A DNA stretch of 64,000 nucleotides from assembly GCF_013141725.1 (NCBI RefSeq), contig NZ_WHNZ01000081.1:62001-126000 (forward strand), read 5' to 3'. Shown in pieces: positions 16,974-28,400 of this stretch. The first letter of the stretch is position 1. Every line of letters begins with the position of its first letter. This stretch comes from Paenibacillus planticolens (GTDB taxonomy: Bacteria; Bacillota; Bacilli; Paenibacillales; NBRC-103111). Made by a program: the position numbers and the translations under genes. The notes under the pieces are model-generated. The model did not search any database. It worked only from the letters and a program-made list of their open reading frames with translations, and was not told the DNA's origin.

Positions 16974-19900
16974 ATGTTTAAGATACTAAAAATGCCGACC
17001 GCCGTTTTGCTTTCTTTTTTCATCTTAGTAAGCGGTTTAATCTCGATGTTTGCCGTTCCGCCGCAAGAAGCGAAGGCTTCGGATAACGGCTTGGCCCAAA
17101 AGCCGATCATGGGCTGGAGCAGCTGGAGTTTTATCAGGAAGGATCCGACGGAAGCGAAGATTAAAGCGCAAGCCGACGTATTGGCCGCAAAATTCAAGTC
17201 GCACGGTTACGAATACGTAAATCTAGATGACTTCTATATGTTGAATTGGACGACGAATGTTGATACCTATGGAAGGTGGGTCGTGGATCCTGCCAGATTC
17301 CCGAACGGTATGAAGGCATTGGGTGATTACATCCATAGTTTGGGGCTGAAATTCGGCATTTATGTAACGCCGGGCATTCCCAAAGGCGCAGTGGATAAAA
17401 ACACGCCGATTGAAGGAACGCCTTATTATGCCAAAGATATCGCCGATACGACCAAAACGGAAAAGAATTATAACTACAAAAACATGTATTACATCGATTA
17501 TTCAAAGCCGGGCGCTCAAGAATTCATCGACTCGTGGGCACGATTATTTGCTTCGTACGGTGCGGATTTTCTTAAACTCGACGGCGTTGGGGACTTTGAT
17601 ATTCCAGATATCGAAGCATGGTCCAAGGCGTTGAAAAATTCGGGAAGACCGATTCATTTGGCGTTGTCCAATAGTTTAAACATCAATTATGGGGCTACAT
17701 GGAAGCAGCTGGCCAACGGATGGAGAACGCAAGGAGACGTAGAATGCTACTGTGCCACGTTGACGGATTGGAGCCATGTTTCCGGCAGATTCAATACGGC
17801 GGCGAATTGGGCTCCATATGCCGGTCCGGGAGGTTGGAGCGATTTTGATTCCATTAACGTAGCTAACGGAGCCAATGACGGGTTGACCGATGACGAGAAA
17901 CAAACGTATGTGAGCCTTTGGGCGATCGGGGCATCCCATTTTTACTTTGGCAGCGATCTCACGAATCTCGACGATTACGGCGTGAGATTAATGACAAATG
18001 ACGAAATTATTGCCGTTAACCAGAGCGGCGTTGCGGGTAAACGGCTTTCGAATTCATCGTCAGCGCAAGTGTTTTACCAGAAACTGCCGGACGGTTCGTT
18101 TAACGTGGCCTTGTTTAGTACGGGAGGATCAAGTGCGAATGTTACCGTCAACTGGTCGGATTTGGGCATTCAAGGCCCGGCATGGGTAAGGGATTTGTGG
18201 AGTCACTCAGAGCAGGGCACTTTTAACACCGGCTATTCGGCTGCCATCGCTTCGCATGGGTCAAGAGTGATAAAGGTAACTCCGCTATCGGCGCTGACGG
18301 TCGTGCCGGGTAACGGTGCCATGGATATCGATACGGCTGCGCCCGTAAATTTCAGTTGGGCTGCTGTGCCTAATGCAGACAGCTACAGATTAACGATTGC
18401 AGATGATTCCAATTTTTCTAAAATCGTATTTAACAACACCGTAAACACTGTATCAAAAGCCGTGACCGGTCTTCAAAACGATAAGCAGTACTTCTGGAGA
18501 ATTTCGGCTATTGCAGGAGGAAATGAACAAATCATCGGAACCTTTATGTTCTATACGAAGCTCTCGGTGCCTCCGGCAGCTCCAAGCGGGGTATCGGTTG
18601 CCCGGACTTCCGCCAGCGCAGCAAAATTGAAATGGAATAATACGTTCGGTGCTTCCTCTTATTCTGTTTATAAGAAATCGGCTGATGCCGAAGGCAGCGG
18701 GCCGTATATTCAAATCGCTTCGGGAATAACTGCTTTGGAATATACGGATTTAAACGCGCCGATGGATACGAAATATAACTACACGGTCACGGCAAGCAAC
18801 TCCAACGGGGAAGGCGTACCATCCCTGGCAGCGTTGTTAGCGGATCGAACGCCGGCGGAAATCGCCGCAGGCATTACGTCCCTGCAAGCACCTTTGCCGG
18901 ATGCGACTTCTCTGGCATTGCCCCTTGTGCCGGCGAATTTTACGGTTGCGATCAAAAGCTCGGATAAACCGACTGTTATCGGAGTCGACGGCAGGATTGT
19001 TCCGCCGGTTAATCCGGCTACTGTGACGCTTGTATTGGAGATTACTCGCACTTTCGATAATTCCAAAGCGTCTACCGCTGCCCTTCAAGTCGTCGTTCCG
19101 GCCAAGAGCACGATCACTTCATTCTATGAGGCGGAGAACGCAACCCTTGGCAGCACGACTACGAAAGTATCCAGCTGCACACCTTGTTCCGGCGGCAAAA
19201 AGGTAGGATATATAGGCAATAATGCAGCCAATTATGCTTTATTTTCGAATATCAATGCCCCGGTCGCAGGTTTATACAACTTGAGAATCGACTACTTGAC
19301 GGGCGCGCCTAGATCTTTCTTTATCAGCGTCAATAACGGTGCAGGCTTGGAAGTGCCGCTAAACGGCCCTGATTTCAATACGGTTTTATCTGCGATGATA
19401 TCGATTGAGCTTCAAGCAGGCAGCAACACGATTAAATTTTATAATAATACGGCCTATGGCCCGGATCTTGACAGAATCGGCATCGGGGAAGCCAATGCAG
19501 CTACAGTTGCCTCTAAAATAACGTCGATTACCGCGCCGGGGAAAGATGTTAGAACATTAGCACTTCCCGCAGTACCTGCCGGATATGCGATCAAGATTAA
19601 GAGATCGGATAATTCCGACGTCATTCGTACGGATGGAACGATTATTCCGCCAGATATGGATATGGCGGTAACGCTTGTGTTGGAAGTGACGAAAGTTTCG
19701 GACGGTTCCACATCGGAAACGGGGGCCATTCAAGTGGTTGTGCCTGCAAAAAGCAATGCCGTTCTAACTTCCGCCCAGGTTGCGGCCGGGATTACGGCGA
19801 TTGCGGCTCCGGCCAAAGATGCCGTATCGTTAACGCTTCCGTCTGTGCCGGCAGGCTTTATTATCGGAATTAAAAGCTCGGATAAGCCGGATATTATCGG

Positions 19901-21335
19901 TCTGGATGGAACAATTACCCCTCCGGATACCCCGGCAACGGTTACGCTCGTTCTGGAAGTGACGGACACCACCGACTATTCGTCAACTACAAGCACCGCA
20001 GGCATTCAAGTGACAGTGCCGGCGAAATCCAAAGATCAGCAGTCGGATACGGTATATCTCAGCGATCTGAACTGGATTTCCGCGACCAGCGGCAGCAACA
20101 GAGTCAATAAAGACCGGAACGAACAAAGTACCGTTAACCCAATTAAAATAAACGGGGTTCCATATGCCAAAGGGATCGGAACGCACGTCGATTCGGAAAT
20201 CATTTACAAGTTGAATGGCCAGTTCGCAAGATTTAAAGCGGTCGTAGGTCCCGACGATTATACCTTGACGAATCCGAATAAACCGACCGCCGTGCAGTTC
20301 TATGTTTACGGCGACGGACAGCTGCTGTTCGACAGCGGCATCATGCGGACCAACCCGTACACGCTTCCGAAAGAGATTGATGTCGGCACTGCCGGCGTCA
20401 ATGAACTTAAATTAGTCGTTCTTGGCCGTGCGGATGGAGCAAATCCAAGAGTTAGCGGTTCAAGCGATTGGGCGGATGCCCGCTTAATCAAAGGGTCCCA
20501 GCCACCCGCTTCTCCGCAGGTTACATTGAATGGAAGTGACAGCGTCAATACCGGCGGTTCATTCGATCTGACGATTGGGGCGCAGCAGGTGAAGGGCAGT
20601 ATTTACGGCTACGATCTCGCGATTGAGGTTGACCCGTCCCAAATCGATGTATTATCAGCGAAAGCTTTGAAAGACGGACTCATGATCGTGGATAAAAAGA
20701 CGGCTTCCGGCCAGCTGCGCATCCTTGCTGTTGCCATCGGAGACGACAAAGCAGCAAGCGCAAACGGCGATCTGCTAGTTATTCACGGCAAAGCGAAATC
20801 ACTTGCGCAATCCGCAACCGCGAGCATTCGCGCAACGCTGGTTGTCGCAAACGGCGATGGAGCTGAGACGCAGCTTGACGGCGTGTTCCACGACTTGCAC
20901 ATCACTTATGTCGATAAAGCGCTGCTAAACGATCTGATTGCCAGCGCGCAATCTACAGTGAACGCAGCGGTGGAGGGCACACAGCCAGGGCAATATCCGG
21001 CAGGCTCGAAAGCTGCGCTGAGCGCGGCGATCGAGAGCGCGCAAGCGGTAGCCGGCAATTCCGCAGCTTCTCAGCAGCAAGTCGAGCAAGCCGCAGTTGA
21101 CTTAGGCGCAGCGCTTCAAGCGTTCAAGGCTTCGGTCATTACCGGCATTCCGGGGGATGTGAACGGGGACGGTAAAGTGAGCATCGGAGACTTGGCCATT
21201 GCAGCGAAGTACTATGGAAAATCGTCTGCAGATAGCGATTGGGATCAATACAAATTCGCGGATCTTAATCATGACGGCGTCATCGACATTACCGATCTTG
21301 CGATGATCGCTCAGAAAATTCTCGACGTTGAGTAA
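16974..21335 (+). CDS. Secreted GH27 alpha-galactosidase with CBM35, NPCBM, cohesin, FIVAR and dockerin
   Basis: A 1453-aa enzyme expected to release terminal alpha-galactose (possibly alpha-GalNAc or beta-L-arabinopyranose, also known in GH27). Order: signal peptide (1-35); GH27 barrel and C-terminal sheet (36-440), starting PIMGWSSWSF; two fibronectin III modules (440-525, 530-620); Ig-like module (622-717); CBM35-like (713-838) with two CxPC-like cysteines; two more Ig-like modules (840-925, 930-1020); NPCBM (1023-1178) with GIGTH; cohesin-like (1180-1313); FIVAR (1314-1391); dockerin (1392-1453). The nucleophile should be Asp203 in FLKLDGVG and the acid/base Asp255 in WRTQGD. I chose the ATG at 16974, six bases after GGAGG; an ATG six bases earlier would touch the ribosome binding site. 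Its cohesin belongs to the variant group shared with the next two genes (see findings). Confidence 0.9.
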   Translation: MFKILKMPTAVLLSFFILVSGLISMFAVPPQEAKASDNGLAQKPIMGWSSWSFIRKDPTEAKIKAQADVLAAKFKSHGYEYVNLDDFYMLNWTTNVDTYGRWVVDPARFPNGMKALGDYIHSLGLKFGIYVTPGIPKGAVDKNTPIEGTPYYAKDIADTTKTEKNYNYKNMYYIDYSKPGAQEFIDSWARLFASYGADFLKLDGVGDFDIPDIEAWSKALKNSGRPIHLALSNSLNINYGATWKQLANGWRTQGDVECYCATLTDWSHVSGRFNTAANWAPYAGPGGWSDFDSINVANGANDGLTDDEKQTYVSLWAIGASHFYFGSDLTNLDDYGVRLMTNDEIIAVNQSGVAGKRLSNSSSAQVFYQKLPDGSFNVALFSTGGSSANVTVNWSDLGIQGPAWVRDLWSHSEQGTFNTGYSAAIASHGSRVIKVTPLSALTVVPGNGAMDIDTAAPVNFSWAAVPNADSYRLTIADDSNFSKIVFNNTVNTVSKAVTGLQNDKQYFWRISAIAGGNEQIIGTFMFYTKLSVPPAAPSGVSVARTSASAAKLKWNNTFGASSYSVYKKSADAEGSGPYIQIASGITALEYTDLNAPMDTKYNYTVTASNSNGEGVPSLAALLADRTPAEIAAGITSLQAPLPDATSLALPLVPANFTVAIKSSDKPTVIGVDGRIVPPVNPATVTLVLEITRTFDNSKASTAALQVVVPAKSTITSFYEAENATLGSTTTKVSSCTPCSGGKKVGYIGNNAANYALFSNINAPVAGLYNLRIDYLTGAPRSFFISVNNGAGLEVPLNGPDFNTVLSAMISIELQAGSNTIKFYNNTAYGPDLDRIGIGEANAATVASKITSITAPGKDVRTLALPAVPAGYAIKIKRSDNSDVIRTDGTIIPPDMDMAVTLVLEVTKVSDGSTSETGAIQVVVPAKSNAVLTSAQVAAGITAIAAPAKDAVSLTLPSVPAGFIIGIKSSDKPDIIGLDGTITPPDTPATVTLVLEVTDTTDYSSTTSTAGIQVTVPAKSKDQQSDTVYLSDLNWISATSGSNRVNKDRNEQSTVNPIKINGVPYAKGIGTHVDSEIIYKLNGQFARFKAVVGPDDYTLTNPNKPTAVQFYVYGDGQLLFDSGIMRTNPYTLPKEIDVGTAGVNELKLVVLGRADGANPRVSGSSDWADARLIKGSQPPASPQVTLNGSDSVNTGGSFDLTIGAQQVKGSIYGYDLAIEVDPSQIDVLSAKALKDGLMIVDKKTASGQLRILAVAIGDDKAASANGDLLVIHGKAKSLAQSATASIRATLVVANGDGAETQLDGVFHDLHITYVDKALLNDLIASAQSTVNAAVEGTQPGQYPAGSKAALSAAIESAQAVAGNSAASQQQVEQAAVDLGAALQAFKASVITGIPGDVNGDGKVSIGDLAIAAKYYGKSSADSDWDQYKFADLNHDGVIDITDLAMIAQKILDVE

Positions 21336-21367
21336 TGTAATGAAGGTTTGATAGCAATTCAATTAAA

Positions 21368-21399
21368 GGCAAGCACCGCTAAACAACTCGGTGCTTGCC
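21368..21399 (+). other. Intercistronic hairpin, copy 1 of a pair
   Basis: A perfect 11-bp stem, GGCAAGCACCG (21368-21378) with CGGTGCTTGCC (21389-21399), 10-nt loop. Nearly the same stem recurs at 25342-25373 before the next gene, followed in both by GATCC and a CGGGTGAA ribosome-binding region. No T-run follows either copy. Confidence 0.7.
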
Positions 21400-21426
21400 G
21401 ATCCATGAAAGCGGGTGAATGGGAAA

Positions 21427-24400
21427 ATGATGAAGCGGAAATGGTTCATACTGATCGTTCTTTGTTTGATGATTGCACAAATTTTGCCGTTTTCGGGTGC
21501 GCTTGCGGCGGAAGATCAATCGGTCGTAACAGTTGCTGTGCCTGACGGTACAACCAATTTGCAGGCACCGCAAAATGCGTTTTCTCCTCCAGAATCACAA
21601 ACGGATAGTTCCGTGCTCTTACTGTGGGATAAACCGGCAAATATTTATAGCATCCCCAATTTTGCTAAGTATGTCGTTTACAGGGACGGCGTGCAAGTCG
21701 GCGAAACGACCCAAATGGGATACTCGGTTTCGGGATTATCCCCTGGCACTTCTTATACGTTCACACTAAAGACGAGGGATACGAGCGGAAACTTGTCTGA
21801 ATCAAGCTCTGGATTAACGATCCGGACGAAAGCTTCCGGCCGTACGTTGAATGTTGAGGATTACGGAGCCGTTGGTGACGGCTCTACAGTCAATACAGCG
21901 GCGATTCAAAAAGCGATCGACGAATGTCCGGAAAGCTGTACGGTTTATATTCCACCTAATAAAACCTTTTTGAGCGGGGCGTTGTTCCTGAAGAGCAACA
22001 TGACGATAAAAATCGACGGTACGCTGAAAGGAACGACGAATCTTAGCGATTACCCGGTCATCCCGACCCGCTTTGAAGGATTCGAGCTGGACGGCTACGC
22101 CTCTCTGTTGACACTCGGACGTCGGGATGCGAAAGGTCCGTACAACATTTCCAATGTCGTCATCTCCGGCACAGGAACGATCGACGGAAACGGACTGGAT
22201 CTTGGAAACGCCCAAAAAGCGAAATTAGGCAACAGAGCGCGCGGACGCGCAATCATGATGATGAATGCGCAGAACGTATACGTCAAGGATTTGACCGTAA
22301 GCTACGGTCCGGCATGGACCACGCATTTCATCTACAGCGATCATGTTACCTTCGATAATGTAAAGCTCATTTCCAAAAATGCGTCCTACCGGATAGCCAA
22401 CGGCGACGGGATTGATCCGGATTCATCGACAAATGCGAACATTTTCAATTGTTATTTCCATACCGGTGACGATTCCGTAGCGATCAAATCGGGCAAAAAC
22501 TTGGAAGGCTACAATCTGGGCATTCCAACGGAATACATCCGGGTCACCGATAATGTGGTCGACGGCTCCAACGGCGGTTATGTGATCGGCAGTGAAATGT
22601 CCGGCTCGGTCAGACACGTGCTGATTCAAAACAATTCCGTTAGCTCGATCAGCTGGGAGGGCATCGATATCAAATCGAGCGCCGGACGCGGAGGCATCGT
22701 TGAGGATGTAACGTTTAAAGATATTACCATTTCCAAGACGAGATTGGCCGTCAGACTTTCGGCAAATTACTCGGTCAACAACGACGGTGCTACGGCACCG
22801 GTTCTGCCGATTTTGAGGGATATTCACTATGAAAATATCGTCACGGGTCCGGGCACGAATGGCTCTGCTTTGGAGATTACGGGCCTGAATGGCAGCAATG
22901 TCCAAAATATAACGATGAAGAACCTCAATCTGAAGGGTACGGCCGGAGCGATCGTCAATTATGCTGATTCGATTTCTTTCGATAATGTGAATGTTACGGC
23001 AACAAGCGGCCCGGCATGGACCGTATCGAACTGGGCGAATATCCAAAGCTCGAATCCGGCGATTCAGCCGTTAGCCGTTCATCCGAACATTCAGCAATTT
23101 GATACGGCAGGACGCGTCATTACGGCGCTTACCGGCACAACATTCGGCCAGCTGATCGCTCAACTCTCCGGTGTGGACGGGGCAGTCCAAAATTACGCCT
23201 TAACGGACGCAGACGGCAGAGCCAAACAAGCTTCGGATGTGCTGGCGGCCGGAGATAAGCTGATCTCATCCGCCAAGATCGGAAGCGCTAACGCTGTCTA
23301 TATGATCCTTGTTGCGTCAGATGCAATGATCCAGCTGAAAGCTAGTCATCCGAATGTGACCGCACTGGATCTTGCGGCGCACTCTCTTTCCGTAGTGCCT
23401 GGAACTACTGGTGCGGATCTCGTCACTCAAATCGAATCTCCGACAGGCTCGGTGCAGACATATACGGTAACGGATTCGGCAAACGCGCCAAAAGCTTCGG
23501 GCAATTTGGTTAGCGGCGATATTTTGGTCGTGACCGCTCAAGATGGACTAACGAAAAATTATTATACGATAAATGTGTTAAGCATCTCGAAAATTTACGA
23601 GGGTGAAACAACAGCGTTTGTAACCTCGGGCCTGGGAACGAGCACCGCATCGGATGCGGCTGCAAGCGGCGGATCATACCGTCAATTTACCGGAACTCCG
23701 GCGGTAGGCAACTGGTTGGAATATACCGTTAACGTACCTGCGGCCGGTACCTACAATGTTATTTTCAGTTATAAGACAAATAATAATAGAGGAACTGTAC
23801 AGTTATATATCGACGGAAATGCGCAAGGCGCTCCGGTCGACGAATATGCAAGCGCGCAAGGGTTCGCTTCGGTGAATCTTGGCAACGTAACTTTCGCTGC
23901 AGCCGGCGATCATAAGTTCAGATTTGTGATTACCGGAAAAAATGCAAGCAGCAGCGCTTATGCGGTGACATGGGATTCTATTCAATTGGTTTCTGTAAAC
24001 GCGGTCATACAAAGCATTACGCCTGTCCAACTGGTTACAGAAACGGAAATCATGCCTGATCTCCCAGCGCTTGTTACTGCGGTGTACAGCGATAACTCGA
24101 CTAAGCAAGCAGCTGTTGCTTGGGATCCTATTGCCCCCTCCCAATATGCAGAGCCTGGAAGCTTTACGGTTGAGGGAAAAGTGGCGGGCACTTCGATCAA
24201 GGCTGTTGCAACAATTACGGTAACGGAAGCCGCACCAGGAACCATTGCCAAGAGAATTGCATCGCTCCCTGCCCCTGAACAAGGCGCGACGGTCTTGGAG
24301 CTGCCGACCGTACCTGACGGATTCGAGATTAAGATTAAACAATCGGATGATCTGTCGATCATCAAAACGGATGGAACGATCATTCCTCCGAGCGAGAATA

Positions 24401-25326
24401 AAACGGTGAACGTCGTTCTGGAAATTACCAGATTGTCCGACGGAGCGGTCGCAGTTACCGACGTCATTCCGGTGCTTGTGCCTGGCGTGCAGGTCTCTGT
24501 TGCGCCGCAAGTCACCTTGCACGGCACAGACAGCGTCTACGCAACCGGTCCGTTCGATCTGACGGTCGGAGCGCAGCATGTAAAGGGCAGCATCTACGGT
24601 TACGATATCACCGTCCATTACGATCCTGCCAAAGTCGATTTGCTCTCAGCGGATGCTTTGAAAGACGGTCTCGTGATCGTAGACACGAATGCGGTAACCG
24701 GCCAACTTCGTATCCTTGCAGTTGCTATCGGAGACGATAAAGCTGCGAATGCGAACGGCGATCTGCTGGTCATTCACGGCAAAGCGAAATCGCTCGCGGA
24801 ACCGGCTGCTGTAAGCCTCGGCGCAGCTTTGGTTGTCGCGAACGGCGATGGTGCAGAAACGCAGCTCGGCAGCGCGTCCCACGACTTGCAAATTACGTAC
24901 GTGGACAAAGCGGCGCTGAATGCTCTGATTGCCGAAGCGCAAAATACGGTTAACGCAGCGGTGGAGGGCACACAAACGGGTCAATATCCATCGGGATCGA
25001 AAGCTGTGTTGAACGCGGCGATCGACACTGCGAAAGCGGTGGCAAGCAATCCTTCCGCTTCGCAGCAGTTAGTAGAACAGGCTGCAGCAGCATTGAGCGC
25101 AGCGCTCCAAGCATTCAAGGCTTCGGTCATTACCGGAATTCCGGGAGACCTGAACGGTGACGGCAAGGTCAGCATCGGAGATTTGGCGATTGTGTCCAAA
25201 TTGTACGGGAAAACATCCACAGACAGCGATTGGGATCAAAGCAAATTTGCCGATCTCAATCATGACGGCGTTATCGACATCGTGGATCTTGCGCTTATCG
25301 CTCGGAAAATTCTCGACGCGCAGTAA
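21427..25326 (+). CDS. Secreted GH28 polygalacturonase-like protein with cohesin, FIVAR and dockerin
   Basis: A 1299-aa protein. Order: signal peptide (1-28); fibronectin III (about 45-138); GH28 beta-helix (139-545); two HPN/DG-type modules (546-630, 633-717); CBM6/35-like (718-855); Big_4-like (858-935); Ig-like atrophied-Big type (936-1025); cohesin-like (1026-1157); FIVAR (1158-1236); dockerin (1237-1299). The family signature of exo-acting GH28 enzymes is clear: NGDGIDPDSS (Asp330, Asp332), TGDDSVAIKSG (Asp348, Asp349), VIGSEMSG. However the usual GHG position reads SNGG with Asn382, and the usual RIK reads DIK with Asp414, so substrate or activity may differ from galacturonan hydrolysis. 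The ATG at 21427 fits the GGGTGA box best; a GTG twelve bases earlier is possible. The 3' half is closely duplicated in the next gene. Confidence 0.88.
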   Translation: MMKRKWFILIVLCLMIAQILPFSGALAAEDQSVVTVAVPDGTTNLQAPQNAFSPPESQTDSSVLLLWDKPANIYSIPNFAKYVVYRDGVQVGETTQMGYSVSGLSPGTSYTFTLKTRDTSGNLSESSSGLTIRTKASGRTLNVEDYGAVGDGSTVNTAAIQKAIDECPESCTVYIPPNKTFLSGALFLKSNMTIKIDGTLKGTTNLSDYPVIPTRFEGFELDGYASLLTLGRRDAKGPYNISNVVISGTGTIDGNGLDLGNAQKAKLGNRARGRAIMMMNAQNVYVKDLTVSYGPAWTTHFIYSDHVTFDNVKLISKNASYRIANGDGIDPDSSTNANIFNCYFHTGDDSVAIKSGKNLEGYNLGIPTEYIRVTDNVVDGSNGGYVIGSEMSGSVRHVLIQNNSVSSISWEGIDIKSSAGRGGIVEDVTFKDITISKTRLAVRLSANYSVNNDGATAPVLPILRDIHYENIVTGPGTNGSALEITGLNGSNVQNITMKNLNLKGTAGAIVNYADSISFDNVNVTATSGPAWTVSNWANIQSSNPAIQPLAVHPNIQQFDTAGRVITALTGTTFGQLIAQLSGVDGAVQNYALTDADGRAKQASDVLAAGDKLISSAKIGSANAVYMILVASDAMIQLKASHPNVTALDLAAHSLSVVPGTTGADLVTQIESPTGSVQTYTVTDSANAPKASGNLVSGDILVVTAQDGLTKNYYTINVLSISKIYEGETTAFVTSGLGTSTASDAAASGGSYRQFTGTPAVGNWLEYTVNVPAAGTYNVIFSYKTNNNRGTVQLYIDGNAQGAPVDEYASAQGFASVNLGNVTFAAAGDHKFRFVITGKNASSSAYAVTWDSIQLVSVNAVIQSITPVQLVTETEIMPDLPALVTAVYSDNSTKQAAVAWDPIAPSQYAEPGSFTVEGKVAGTSIKAVATITVTEAAPGTIAKRIASLPAPEQGATVLELPTVPDGFEIKIKQSDDLSIIKTDGTIIPPSENKTVNVVLEITRLSDGAVAVTDVIPVLVPGVQVSVAPQVTLHGTDSVYATGPFDLTVGAQHVKGSIYGYDITVHYDPAKVDLLSADALKDGLVIVDTNAVTGQLRILAVAIGDDKAANANGDLLVIHGKAKSLAEPAAVSLGAALVVANGDGAETQLGSASHDLQITYVDKAALNALIAEAQNTVNAAVEGTQTGQYPSGSKAVLNAAIDTAKAVASNPSASQQLVEQAAAALSAALQAFKASVITGIPGDLNGDGKVSIGDLAIVSKLYGKTSTDSDWDQSKFADLNHDGVIDIVDLALIARKILDAQ
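24000..25300 (+). repeat. Duplicated coding segment, copy 1
   Basis: The part coding Big_4, Ig-like, cohesin, FIVAR and dockerin modules is near-identical in long runs to 27120-28430 of the next gene. For example the stretch around 24750-24890 differs from 27870-28010 by only a few bases. This points to recent duplication or gene conversion. Confidence 0.8.
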
Positions 25327-25341
25327 GGCATTACAATTCAA

Positions 25342-25373
25342 GGTAAGCACCGGCCATGAATTCGGTGCTTGCC
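25342..25373 (+). other. Intercistronic hairpin, copy 2 of a pair
   Basis: GGTAAGCACCG (25342-25352) pairs with CGGTGCTTGCC (25363-25373), one G-T wobble, 10-nt loop. Same arrangement as 21368-21399, so the gene unit was duplicated together with its upstream hairpin. Confidence 0.7.
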
Positions 25374-25402
25374 GATCCTAGAGGACGGGTGAAAGGGCTA
25401 AA

Positions 25403-28400
25403 ATGATGAGAAAATTATTCGTTTTTATTGTTCTTTGCATGATGATTGCGCAATTTATGCCGATGCCGGCAGCCAAGGCGCAGCTTAACAATTCGAATAC
25501 GGATTGGATGTCCGGCAATTACGGCGTCGGATTTCATTATCTGCAAAACTGGATCAATGAGACGAAAAATGGAGGCAGCAAAGAGTGGAACGATGCCGTA
25601 AACGCATTTGACGTCAATCGGTTTGCAAACGATGTTTCGCAAACCGGAGCCAAATGGGTGCTCTTTACAATCGGGCAAAATTCAGGTTATTATGACGCGC
25701 CGAACGCCACAATTGACAGCTATTCAGGATATCAACCGGGAGAAAGAAACTCCAACCGGGATTTGATTATGGATATGGCCGATGCGCTGCAAGCAAAAGG
25801 CATTAAGCTCATGCTTTATTTACCGAGCAATGCGCCAAAGCTTGATGAGAATATCGCACGAGGATTCGGCTTATCGAAGACGGACTCCAACGGCAACTGG
25901 CATGTGGATGAAACCTTCGTGCAGAAGTGGGCTCAGGTGATTAAAGAATATTCGGAGCGCTACGGGACCAAAATCGCCGGCTGGTGGTTCGACGGATTTT
26001 ATAACGCAAACGGTTTTCAGCCTGCCTGGGGCAAATATTATTCCGATGCCGCAAAATCCGGAAATCCCAATTCCGTCATAGCGCTGAACCTCGGCGCGTC
26101 TTCATTCAAAAAAGCTTCGGATTATCAAGACTACTTGGCCGGCGAGAGAGGTACAGATACGATTCTGGGTACGAATATAACCGGCAGGTGGATAGAAGGA
26201 ATCCAATGGCATGCCTTCACACCTTTCGGAGGATGGTCGGGAGACAGCATCACACGCAAGGATCTGGAAGTTATTGATTACACAAATCAAGTCATCAGCA
26301 ATGGCAGAGCCATTACATGGAATATAGGCGTAACGTTTGACGGGAAGATCACAACCAACCATTTTAATATGTTTAAAAGAATTAAGGATTCATTGGGTAA
26401 CGGATCGGGCAATGGGGAAACGATGAGCGCAGCGGAAGTGGCGGCAGCGATTACGACGATTTCGGCGCCGGCGGTAAACGCGGTATCCTTAACGTTCCCT
26501 GCGGTTCCTTCCGCATTTACGGTGCGGATCAAGAGCTCGGACAACACGGATGTTATCCGCACAGACGGCAGCATTATTCCGCCGAATACCGCTGCGGCTG
26601 TCAATCTTGTATTGGAAGTGACCAAGAAATCGGATGGAACGAAGGCGGATACCGCCAGCATACAGGTGAAGGTGCCTGCCAAAAGCGCGTATACCTTATA
26701 CGAGGGAGAAAGCTATTTGCCCCCGGCACCTTGGTTGACATATTCGGCGGGACTAACCTTTTCAACAGCTAATGATGCGAATGCAAGCGGAGGGAAATAT
26801 TTGCAAACCGCAGCGGCTCCGAAAGTGGGCGATTGGATCGAATTCGCGGTTAACGTTCCTGAGGCCGGTACCTATAATGTCGTTTTCGGTTATAAGACCA
26901 ATAACAATAGGGGGACCACACAGCTATCCATCGACGGGAAGGCGCAAGGCGCCCCGGTAGATGAATATTTGGCAAGCCAAACGTTTACGTCCGCAGACCT
27001 TGGCAACATCACTTTCGCAACGGCCGGAAGCCATTCATTTAGGTTCGTGGTTACCGGAAAGAATGCAAGCAGCAGCAGTTATAACATTACATGGGACTAT
27101 CTTAAATTGGTTTCCGTCCTTCCGGTCATCGTAAGCATTGATCCAGTTCAATTGGATACCGAAACGGAAACGATGCCTGAGCTTCCTCCGTTCGTTACTG
27201 CGGTATACAGTGACAATTCGACCAAGGAAGCGGCTGTAACTTGGGATCCTATCGACCCGTCCCAATATGTATCGCCTGGAAGTTTTACGGTTGAAGGCAC
27301 TGTGGCGGGCACTTCGACCAAGGCTGTAGCAACGATTACGGTAACGGAAGCCGCGCCGGAATTGATTGCAGAGAGAATCACATCGATTCAAGACCCTGCT
27401 CAAGGCGCAACGATTCTAGCTCTGCCGGCCGTACCTCGCGGGTTCGCGATTAAGATTAAACAGTCGGATGATCTTTCCGTCATCAAGACGGATGGTACGA
27501 TCGACCCTCCAAGCGAGGATAAAACGGTGAATGTCGTTCTGGAAATTACCAGATTGTCCGACGGTTCGGCTGCGGAAACCGACGCCATTCCGGTGTTTGT
27601 GCCTGGCGTGCAGGTCTCTGCTGCACCTCAAGTCACCTTACACGTGACAGACAGCGTCTACGCAGGCGGTCCGTTCGATCTAACGGTCGGAGCGCAGCAT
27701 GTAAAGGGCAGCATCTACGGTTACGATATTACCGTCCATTACGATTCGTCTAAAGTCGATCTGCTCTCAGCGGAGGCTTTGAAAGATGCTCTCGTGATCG
27801 TAGACACGAATGCCGTAACCGGCCAGCTTCGTATCCTTGCAGTTGCTATCGGAGACGATAAAGCTGCGAATGCGAACGGCGATCTGCTGGTCATTCACGG
27901 CAAAGCGAAATCGCTCGCGGAACCGGCTGCTGTAAGCCTCAGCGCAGCTTTGGTTGTCGCGAACGGCGACGGTGCAGAAACGCAGCTCGGCAGCGCGTCC
28001 CATGACTTGCAAATCACGTATGCGGACAAAGCGGCGCTGAACGCTCTGGTTGCCGAAGCGCATAATACGGTTAACGCAGCGGAGGAGGGCACACAACCGG
28101 GTCAATATCCGGCAGGATCGAAAGCGGTGTTGAACGCGGCCATCGACAGAGCGGAAGCGGTAGCTAGCAATCCTTCCGCTACGCAGCAGCTAATAGATCA
28201 GGCAGCGGCGGACTTGAGCGCAGCATTGCAAACCTTTTTGGCTTCGGTCATCACAGGAGTTCCTGGAGATATAAATAATGACGGTAAAGTCAGCATCGGA
28301 GACCTGGCGATTGTTGCGAAATACTACGGAAAATCGTCCACGGATGCGGATTGGGATGCATACAAGTTTGCGGACCTCAATCATGACGGCGTGATTGATA

